Shown here piece by piece: positions 18,567-24,219 of a DNA stretch of 24,769 bases. The translations under genes and the position numbers were made by a program. Under the pieces are notes generated by a model. That model had not been told where the DNA came from. It saw only the letters and a list, made by a program, of their open reading frames with translations, and did not search any database. How positions within the stretch are numbered: position 1 is the first letter of the stretch; each line of letters starts with the position of its first letter. Origin of the DNA: a virus; IMG/VR virus record IMGVR_UViG_3300032006_000078, positions 1 through 24,769 of that record. One strand, given 5' to 3'.

Positions 18567-18757
18567 CGCTCAGTCATAATAGTTTACATAACTATTATAG
18601 AACTCTATTCGCTATCGTCCAAAGTCATAAATGGAGCTTAGCTGAGCTGGAAAATTTAATTTGTTATGAAAGAGAAATATATCTTACATTATTGATAGAA
18701 TTTATTGAAGAAGAAAATGAAAGAATGGAACAAGAAGCAGCTAAATATAGAAATTAA
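18560..18757 (+). CDS. -1 frame extension of gp26 (gp51/GT-like), made by frameshift
   Basis: This frame encodes 65 residues and is joined to gp26 through the slippery site, giving a predicted fusion of 300 residues encoded by 17856-18757. No ATG, GTG or TTG exists in this frame between the in-frame stop at 18518 and the far downstream part (first TTG at 18692, first ATG at 18725). Independent translation of most of it is therefore unlikely. The sequence looks coding: it begins RLALSHNSLHNYYRTLF, continues with KWSLAELENLICYEREIYL, and ends in a charged helix. This parallels the T domain of lambda gpGT, which recruits the tape measure. The position also matches T4 gene 51, which lies next to gene 26, though I cannot show sequence homology to gp51. 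Confidence 0.7.
   Translation, partial: RLALSHNSLHNYYRTLFAIVQSHKWSLAELENLICYEREIYLTLLIEFIEEENERMEQEAAKYRN
18576..18598 (+). repeat. Perfect 9-bp hairpin downstream of the frameshift site
   Basis: ATAATAGTT at 18576-18584 and AACTATTAT at 18590-18598 are exact inverted repeats around a TACAT loop. The stem begins 15 bases after the slippery site, further than the usual 5-9. No T-run follows, so it is not a terminator. A second possible stem pairs GCTCAG (18568-18573) with CTGAGC (18642-18647), which begins 7 bases after the slip site and would enclose this hairpin. Confidence 0.45.
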
Positions 18758-18771
18758 TAAAAGGAAAATAA

Positions 18772-21087
18772 ATGGCTGAAGAAACCGTTACCATACAGGG
18801 TACAACTAAAACTGATCCAAAAGAAGCATCGGCGCGCCAAAAATGGCAGGATGAAGTCTCTTCTCAATTAAACTCGGACGCGATTTCTAATGCGATGTTT
18901 GTAAATCAAATGAAAACTTCTTTTGATAAGCAGGATCGATATTATACTAGTATGGTTCGCGGCAAAGATATGAGTAATCAACTCCTTCAGTCAGTCGAAA
19001 CAAATACATTTCGAACCGCAAATCTTTTTGCAGATTACCTAGATTTCATAAAAGATGTTGAACGTAAAAGAGCAGAAGCAGCAATGGAAGCTGCGCGAAA
19101 GAAAGATCAAAAAACAGGTGGAGATAGTGATCTAACAACAGAAAAAATGGATAGTACTTGGGCTACTCTCGGTGGAATAATGGCCGGAACTTTAGGAGCA
19201 ATAGGGGCAGGCTTTCTAGCATTTAAAGATAAGTGGGGTGGATTCTTTACCACTGCTGGAAATCAATTGAAAGATATGGATAAACCAAAAGCCGGTTTCT
19301 TTACAAGCCTGAAAAAATTCTTTGGTTTTGGTGATAATGCTAAAGATATTAAAGATCTTGGTAAAGCACGAAGTGGATTTTTCTTTAAATTAGGAAAATA
19401 TTTTGGTTTTAATCAAGCATTCCCGGATGAACTCGCAAAACAAAAATCTGGATTTTTTAAATCAATCTCAAAATTTTTGAAGTTTGGTGATGATGCAGAA
19501 GGACTCGCATCAACTAAAAAAGGAAACTTCACTAAGGCACTGAATAGAATGATGACATGGGCTGGTGATACTGAAAAATTAACAGATGCGAATAAATCAA
19601 AATTTTTCAAAACCCAAGGCAATATGTTGAAGTGGTTGGATACTTCCGAAGATATGACCGATATTGCTAAAAAAGATTTTTTATCTAAGCAATCTAAAAT
19701 GCTCCGGTGGGTAACTGAACATACCGAGGGTATGGATAAGTCCAAAATAAAATTTTTAAAAGATCAATCTAAAATGTTAGCTTTTGCTGAAGATGCAGAA
19801 GGATTATCTAACAAAGCAAAAATAAAGTTCTTGAAAAAACATTCTAATATATTAGATATAGGTGAAGGTGCTATTGATTCGAGTAAAGTAGCTAAAGATT
19901 CTTTCTTCGCAAAACAATTAAAAATGCTGGGGTTAAACCCTGCAGATGTTGATGGTGTTGAATTAAAAAAACAAGGTATGTTTTCTAAATTGAAAGGTAA
20001 AATTTTCAATATAGGCGATGATGTTGGTGAAGCTATTACTAAAGCAAAAACTGGTATGAGCACAAAAATGACAAACTTTTTTAAAATGCCAATGTTTGCG
20101 CCGGATAGTAATTTAATGAAATTTAAGACTGGCTTCTTAACTTCTATGGAGAATATGTTAGGAACATTATGGAAAGTCACAAAAGGATTTTTTAAATTAG
20201 TAAATGTAATGAATTTTGGGACACTTGGATTTTTAAACGCGGAGGCTTTAGCTAAACCAGTAGAAACATTTAAATCTATTAAAGCTTCAACAGGAGCCGC
20301 ATTCGGACCAGAAGGTGTTTTCACTAAAATTGGAAAAACATTTAAAGCTATAGTCGCACCACTAGGTGATTGGATGAAGCCAATAGGAAAAATATTAAAA
20401 GTTGTAAAAACAATCGGAAAAATTTTCGGTAGAATTTTTGTTCCGCTTGGTATTTTATTTGGTGCTATTGATGTTATAACAAATGTTGTAAAAGGGTATG
20501 AAGAAGGCGGAATCGCTGGCGCAATAGGTGCAGGTGTAGAATCTATATTTGATGATATTATAATGTTTATTCCAAATCTCTTAGGAGAAGCTGTCGCGTG
20601 GGTATTAAAGAAAATGGGTTTTGATAACGCGGTAAAATTTATTGATGAAAATCTAAGAGATGCAGATGGAAATTTTTCTTTATTCAACGGTATTAAAAAT
20701 TTATTCTCAATGATTGGAGATGTAATCGCTGATATTTGGAAAAAAGTTACAAATTATTTAACCATTGATAATATTATGACGATGATGGGTGCGGACTTAA
20801 TAAAACGTGGTCATACAACAGTGGCGGGAATGCTATTAACAGATAAATTAGAAGATAGAGCTAAACTGCGAGCGAAAAGCGAAGAATCTTATCAAGCACT
20901 GGTAGCACAAGAAAGAGCAAAAGAAGAACTTAAAGAAAAAGAAAGAGAGAGACTAGCAGAAAAGAGAGAAGCAGCCGTTATGGATACGCGAGATCAAAGT
21001 CAGAATATTACTCAAACAATTACCCCCCAAATAATACCATTGAAAACTGATTTTCAAAATGATCCGTTGAAAAAGAATTCGAAGTAA
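18772..21087 (+). CDS. 29: Tail tape measure protein with tandem ~25-residue repeats
   Basis: This 771-aa protein fits a tape measure (the role of T4 gp29, 590 aa), which sets tail length and sits inside the tube. The N-terminus is helical. A glycine-rich hydrophobic segment covers residues about 133-151 (LGGIMAGTLGAIGAGF). Residues 171-470 hold about 12 degenerate repeats of 24-27 residues, each of the form Lys-x-x-(Gly)-Phe-Phe, then Lys and hydrophobic pairs, then an acidic turn. Residues about 555-625 form a second hydrophobic, glycine-rich zone (VPLGILFGAIDVIT). Residues about 693-745 are a charged coiled coil. The ribosome-binding site AAAGGAAA precedes the ATG, 14 bases after the end of the gp26 extension. 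Gene order and composition make this assignment firm, although similarity to T4 gp29 is not evident to me. Confidence 0.82.
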   Translation: MAEETVTIQGTTKTDPKEASARQKWQDEVSSQLNSDAISNAMFVNQMKTSFDKQDRYYTSMVRGKDMSNQLLQSVETNTFRTANLFADYLDFIKDVERKRAEAAMEAARKKDQKTGGDSDLTTEKMDSTWATLGGIMAGTLGAIGAGFLAFKDKWGGFFTTAGNQLKDMDKPKAGFFTSLKKFFGFGDNAKDIKDLGKARSGFFFKLGKYFGFNQAFPDELAKQKSGFFKSISKFLKFGDDAEGLASTKKGNFTKALNRMMTWAGDTEKLTDANKSKFFKTQGNMLKWLDTSEDMTDIAKKDFLSKQSKMLRWVTEHTEGMDKSKIKFLKDQSKMLAFAEDAEGLSNKAKIKFLKKHSNILDIGEGAIDSSKVAKDSFFAKQLKMLGLNPADVDGVELKKQGMFSKLKGKIFNIGDDVGEAITKAKTGMSTKMTNFFKMPMFAPDSNLMKFKTGFLTSMENMLGTLWKVTKGFFKLVNVMNFGTLGFLNAEALAKPVETFKSIKASTGAAFGPEGVFTKIGKTFKAIVAPLGDWMKPIGKILKVVKTIGKIFGRIFVPLGILFGAIDVITNVVKGYEEGGIAGAIGAGVESIFDDIIMFIPNLLGEAVAWVLKKMGFDNAVKFIDENLRDADGNFSLFNGIKNLFSMIGDVIADIWKKVTNYLTIDNIMTMMGADLIKRGHTTVAGMLLTDKLEDRAKLRAKSEESYQALVAQERAKEELKEKERERLAEKREAAVMDTRDQSQNITQTITPQIIPLKTDFQNDPLKKNSK

Positions 21088-21111
21088 AAAGAGGGATTCT
21101 AAGAACCCCCC
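21086..21111. terminator. Hairpin terminator between convergent tape measure and gp32 genes
   Basis: GGG-A-TTC (21093-21099), loop TAA, and GAA-CCC (21103-21108) form a stem with one bulge. On the minus strand the stem is followed by CTCTTTTTAC, a T-run expected of an intrinsic terminator for gp32 transcripts. The plus-strand side has no proper T-run, so it is best read as the terminator of gp32. It may still slow plus-strand polymerase. Confidence 0.65.
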
Positions 21112-21123
21112 TATTAAATTGAA

Positions 21124-21996
21124 TTATTCTTCGTCGGCCAACTTAGCAAAATAAGAAAGACTACTAGAATCTTCTCCAGACCCTTTATCCATATTACTAT
21201 CAAAAGGTGGCGTGTCAACTGGACCGATTATAGTTTCTTCTGCTCTTTGCATACTAGGATCAACTCCAGTACCAAGAACTTTATTAAGTCTCGCTTGAAG
21301 TTCATCATAAGATTTAAAATTTTCCGGCTTGAGGAATTCTTGAAGTGGATATTGTTGTTTCCACGAAGCTTCCATTTTTTCATCATCTTCAAATAATGGT
21401 GAAGGCGAAGCAAATTCAGCTTTATCATAATTAGTAAAACCTTCTACTTTACGAATTTTTAATTTAAAATTCGCTCCTTCCCAAAAATCAAAAGGGTTAA
21501 CAGAAGTTTCATCTTCGAATTGAGGATTCATCATATCATTAATTTTATCGAAAATTTTCTTTCCGAATTTAAATAAAAATACTTTACCCTCATTTTCTGG
21601 TCGCTTAGCATCCTCTACAACCATAATATTTGTGTAATAGGTTAAGCGCCTTTTTTGTTTACGAACAATATCTCTATTGGCTTCGAGACCTGTATCCCAG
21701 AGTTTAGAATTATACTCAGAAACAGGATCTTTTTTGCCATTAGTGGTAAGACTGTTTTCAATATACCAACCACCTGGTCCTTGAAAACCATGATTAAAAA
21801 CACGTACCCATGGAATGTCTTCTCCTTCAACAGGAGGAAGAAATCTAATAACAGCATAACCGTTACCAGCTTTGTCTAGATCCGCTTTCCAGAATCTATC
21901 ATCAACACCAACTTGGGGACTGTTTATTTTATTAAGCTCTTCGCTGAGGCGGCTTAATGAGGAACCTCTTTTCTTTTTCATATCTGCAAACGACAT
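21124..21996 (-). CDS. 32: Single-stranded DNA-binding protein gp32 (zinc ligands lost)
   Basis: This 290-aa protein is clearly gp32, which coats ssDNA in replication, recombination and repair. Shared blocks with T4 gp32 are FWKADLDKAGNGYAVIRFLPP (about 35-55), NHGFQG...GWYIENS, RLTYYTNIMVV, PENEGKVFLFKFGKKIFDKIN and the FWEGANFKLKIRKVEGFTNYD block. The Lys/Arg and Ser cluster KKKRGSS near the N-terminus fits the LAST cooperativity motif, and the C-terminus is acidic (ending KLADEE), as needed for partner binding. T4 zinc ligands are H64, C77, C87 and C90. Here the histidine remains in NHGF, but the rest of the site reads DPVSEY where T4 has CPVCQY, and the protein contains no cysteine. AAGGAG precedes the ATG. 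It follows gp59, as in T4. Confidence 0.95.
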   Translation of the reverse strand: MSFADMKKKRGSSLSRLSEELNKINSPQVGVDDRFWKADLDKAGNGYAVIRFLPPVEGEDIPWVRVFNHGFQGPGGWYIENSLTTNGKKDPVSEYNSKLWDTGLEANRDIVRKQKRRLTYYTNIMVVEDAKRPENEGKVFLFKFGKKIFDKINDMMNPQFEDETSVNPFDFWEGANFKLKIRKVEGFTNYDKAEFASPSPLFEDDEKMEASWKQQYPLQEFLKPENFKSYDELQARLNKVLGTGVDPSMQRAEETIIGPVDTPPFDSNMDKGSGEDSSSLSYFAKLADEE

Positions 21997-22059
21997 ATAT
22001 ACTCCTTATATCTGCTTTGTTATTTTGTTGTTTCGTTATGTCCACGCTGTCATAATATA
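21997..22059 (-). promoter_or_regulatory. gp32 leader, possibly autoregulatory
   Basis: The transcribed leader between the promoter and the gp32 ATG is about 63 bases. It has a weak hairpin (TTATG...CATAA) followed by an unstructured, A-rich run (ACGAAACAACAAAATAAC) and then AAGGAG. T4 gp32 represses its own translation by binding an unstructured A/U-rich leader next to a pseudoknot. This leader has the A-rich part, but I see no convincing pseudoknot. Confidence 0.3.
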
Positions 22060-22065
22060 ACTAAT

Positions 22066-22094
22066 ATTATAACCTAGATCCTACTGAATTTCAA
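22066..22094 (-). promoter_or_regulatory. Sigma70-type promoter for gp32
   Basis: On the minus strand, TTGAAA (22094-22089) is followed by 17 bases and then an exact TATAAT (22071-22066). This is a near-ideal host-type promoter. The -35 lies in the end of gp59 and the predicted start is near 22059. It would let gp32 be expressed separately from the upstream operon. Confidence 0.65.
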
Positions 22095-22677
22095 GAACTT
22101 TTTTTAAAGTCTTTTTACTATCATTAAGATCATGATTAAAGAAAGGTTTATACTTCACACACATTTTAAAGTAGTCCGGCCACACTATTGTATCCTGCAA
22201 CTCTTTATTAAATTTTGGTATGAAGCCCAAGATATCATCCAACATAATAAATGTTTCAATACTTATTTTTTTTGACAATACATGTCGAAATATTGGTGGA
22301 TGTTGACCGTCAATTATTTCAAATAAATTATCAAAACTTTTGGGGTCGTCATCCATGATACTTGTACAATCAGAACGAAAAATATATTGTAAGCTCTCAA
22401 TACGTTTTTTCCATTCTCGATAAGTTGATACACACCTTTCTCCAAATGCATCACCTATCCACATATTTATATTACTTGAAAAATTAGATACTAAGAAATC
22501 TACTAATTCCTTACTATTATATTCTCGTGATAATTTTTTAAAGAAAAATCTCTCTCTTCGTTTATTAAAAGATTCTACTGTAACATTACATTTTCCATTA
22601 TATTTAAAATAATCATAATCTGTTGTAAAATGTAATTTTAAAGCCGTGTAAGTACTATAACATTCAAATTCATTCAT
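22081..22677 (-). CDS. 59: Helicase loader gp59
   Basis: This 198-aa protein is gp59, which loads the gp41 helicase onto gp32-coated forks. Conserved parts are YDYFKYNGKCNV, the RRERFFFKKLSREYNSKELVDFLVSNF block (about 40-66, matching T4 KRRDKYFFQKLS...), the NMWIGDAFGE turn, and the C-terminal ISIETFIMLDDILGFIPKF helices. T4 gp59 is 217 aa. Its ATG overlaps the end of the preceding membrane-protein gene by 4 bases. The gp33-gp59-gp32 order, with an extra small gene, matches T4. Confidence 0.9.
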   Translation of the reverse strand: MNEFECYSTYTALKLHFTTDYDYFKYNGKCNVTVESFNKRRERFFFKKLSREYNSKELVDFLVSNFSSNINMWIGDAFGERCVSTYREWKKRIESLQYIFRSDCTSIMDDDPKSFDNLFEIIDGQHPPIFRHVLSKKISIETFIMLDDILGFIPKFNKELQDTIVWPDYFKMCVKYKPFFNHDLNDSKKTLKKVLEIQ

Positions 22678-22859
22678 ATCTTAATTGCTATAATAATAAG
22701 AAGTATATTGGCGATGGCTAATTCAACCACGAGAAGTGTGTGATACCATACCCACTTAGTTTCATATCTCCTATCACGTTCTAATTCTACTTTTGTCTTA
22801 CCTTCTTGTAATTTTGGTAACCAAATATTTTCCCAACTATGTTTGAGTTTCTCGAACAT
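22674..22859 (-). CDS. Small single-pass membrane protein (61 aa)
   Basis: This 61-aa protein has a charged N-terminal half (MFEKLKHSWENIWLPKLQEGKTKVELERDRRYETKWV in part) and a C-terminal hydrophobic helix (about residues 41-59, LLVVELAIANILLIIIAI). The pattern gives one transmembrane segment with the positive part probably cytoplasmic. It lies between gp33 and gp59, with a 10-base gap upstream and a 4-base overlap with gp59 downstream, so it is likely translated. I do not recognise the family. It could tether a replication or host-interaction factor to the membrane, but nothing in the sequence shows this. Confidence 0.65.
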   Translation of the reverse strand: MFEKLKHSWENIWLPKLQEGKTKVELERDRRYETKWVWYHTLLVVELAIANILLIIIAIKI

Positions 22860-22869
22860 TTATTGTCTC

Positions 22870-23118
22870 TCATAATGGTAATTTTGAAGTTGTTTGAATA
22901 AAATTTAAATCTTCCGCTTCTTTTCTTAACATCCTTTTGAGGTCTGTTGAAATCAAAGAGGCAGCGGTTTCATATTCTAATTTGTGCTGCTCACAATAAT
23001 GTAATATTGCTTCCATCAAAGGCATCTTATCAGATAAAGTTTTTACCTCCATATTAAATTTTTCTGGAGATAACATCTTAATTATATCTTTCTTATCAAT
23101 ATCAACTTTTTTCGCCAT
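22870..23118 (-). CDS. 33: Late-transcription coactivator gp33
   Basis: This 82-aa protein resembles gp33 of marine T4-like phages, which bridges RNA polymerase and the gp45 sliding clamp to activate late promoters. The conserved core is MEAILHYCEQHKLEYETAASLIS (about 40-62) with the LKRMLRKEAEDLNFI stretch, matching T4 YLEATTAFLEENS and EKIQSEAIDENLL. The C-terminus ends SKLPL; T4 gp33 has a hydrophobic clamp-binding end there. I chose the ATG at 23118 because AAGGAG lies directly upstream, between it and the earlier in-frame ATG at 23130, so the earlier one lacks a ribosome-binding site. It overlaps the preceding gene by 17 bases. Confidence 0.75.
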   Translation of the reverse strand: MAKKVDIDKKDIIKMLSPEKFNMEVKTLSDKMPLMEAILHYCEQHKLEYETAASLISTDLKRMLRKEAEDLNFIQTTSKLPL

Positions 23119-23572
23119 AATCTCCTTCATATTTGTGAAGTGTTTCGGCTTCGGCTATAATTAAATGAGCAAATCGAGTTTTTGGTTTTACCGTTGTTTC
23201 GCCACCAATATTATACATAGTGGCCCCGGCAAAATCTTTAAAACCAGAATCATATATTGAACTTACGATTAATACTCCATTTCTATTAAATGTACTTCGA
23301 CCGAGAAGAATTGCTATTTCTCCTTCTGCTATATCTACATGTTGTTTAGATTGAATTTCATAGCATGCTCCGTGTTCTAGAACAAAGTTTCCATCTTTGT
23401 CAACTGTTTGTGCTATACGTTTTCTATGATCTTTTTTCTTTTCATCCATGTGCATTGGTCCTGCACCTATTCGCCAAACCTTATCAATTCGCAAATCAAT
23501 AGTATTAGGCTGAATCATTTTTTTATCAATATTCGTTACCTCAGTAGAGGCATTCACGGGATGTTTAAACAT
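23102..23572 (-). CDS. dCTP deaminase/dUTPase-family nucleotide hydrolase
   Basis: This 156-aa protein has the trimeric Dcd/Dut fold. Visible motifs are IQPNTIDLRIDKVWRI (residues about 20-36), the GRSTFNRNGVLIVSSIYDSGFKDF stretch (about 91-114), and ATMYNIGGETTVKPKTRFAHLIIAEAE (about 116-143). These match the RSS and DPGF/DSGF blocks that position the nucleotide. Deaminase Dcd has a catalytic glutamate in a VLEFYN context. Here the equivalent site reads ATMYN, so it lacks that glutamate and may be a dUTPase or an altered member. The short C-terminus (KYEGDYGEKS) resembles the tail that closes over the site. It overlaps the amidotransferase by one base and gp33 by 17. The likely role is controlling dUTP/dCTP pools. 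Confidence 0.7.
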   Translation of the reverse strand: MFKHPVNASTEVTNIDKKMIQPNTIDLRIDKVWRIGAGPMHMDEKKKDHRKRIAQTVDKDGNFVLEHGACYEIQSKQHVDIAEGEIAILLGRSTFNRNGVLIVSSIYDSGFKDFAGATMYNIGGETTVKPKTRFAHLIIAEAETLHKYEGDYGEKS

Positions 23573-24219
23573 TATTCTCCAAAATGATAAGGGTTTTCTT
23601 TCGTTTCAAATTTCCACTTTTTTTCTAAAACACTTGTTTCAAAATTCAAACTCCACATCGTATTTGGTGGTACAGGTATGGAATCTTCAAACTTGGTTGA
23701 AGAAAAAGTGGTGCCATTACTAAACAAAGGACTAATTTCATTGCGAAATACGAACATTCTATGACCATGATACATCATACATGCGAACGTGCCGTCTGCT
23801 TCACTTATCCCAGCTTCAAATCTTTTAAGGGGACTTTTTCTCAAATCTTCCAATACAAGATCAAATAACCATTCTGTGTCCCAATCGCCTTCAAATTTTC
23901 CTTCTTTGATAATACCATTATGCCATAAAAAGGATTTTTCATTTTGAGCTGGATGAATAAATCTTCCGGTAGCTAAATCGGTATTGTTAACTTCTTTAGA
24001 TGTAGGCGCTTGTTGATGGACTATACAATAATCCCAATCTTTTTCTAATAAATTTATATCAAAAGGCCCGTAAGATTTTTGTTGTCTCCTAACTTGGAAT
24101 CCTTCTCCTTTATGATATTTAAATTGAGTAGCGGAATGAGATTCTTCGCCTCTATATCTGTTTAGTTCTATTAACTTTAATAAAACTTCTTTATCTTTAC
24201 TCGCAGAGATACTACACAT
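23572..24219 (-). CDS. Class II glutamine amidotransferase (stand-alone, next to QueC)
   Basis: This 215-aa protein is a complete class II (Ntn-type) glutaminase domain. It begins MCSIS, so Cys2 becomes the catalytic N-terminal nucleophile after Met removal. Further motifs are RYRGEESHS (about 22-30), CIVHQQAPTS (about 64-73), FLWHNGIIKEG (about 96-106), DTEWLF, the EADGTFACMMYHG strand, and MFVFRNEISPLFSNG, matching asparagine synthase/GlmS-type glutaminases. It has no synthetase domain of its own. Its ATG overlaps the queC stop by one base (TAATG). In archaea, a class II domain fused to QueC (Gat-QueC) makes archaeosine from preQ0 and glutamine. Here the two parts are separate adjacent genes, so a shared job in 7-deazaguanine chemistry is plausible but unproven. 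Confidence 0.8.
   Translation of the reverse strand: MCSISASKDKEVLLKLIELNRYRGEESHSATQFKYHKGEGFQVRRQQKSYGPFDINLLEKDWDYCIVHQQAPTSKEVNNTDLATGRFIHPAQNEKSFLWHNGIIKEGKFEGDWDTEWLFDLVLEDLRKSPLKRFEAGISEADGTFACMMYHGHRMFVFRNEISPLFSNGTTFSSTKFEDSIPVPPNTMWSLNFETSVLEKKWKFETKENPYHFGE

Noticed and set aside
18576-18598. Hairpin after the gp26 stop considered as a transcription terminator
   Set aside because: No T-run follows the stem, and the frame across it is open and coding-like up to the tape measure, so termination here would separate the operon.
19764-20687. Antisense open frame of 307 codons within the tape measure
   Set aside because: It runs opposite a well-supported tape measure and its translation is rich in Phe, Ile, Ser and Pro, as expected from the reverse of Lys/Glu/Gly-rich AT-rich coding DNA. 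No ribosome-binding site or family similarity was seen.
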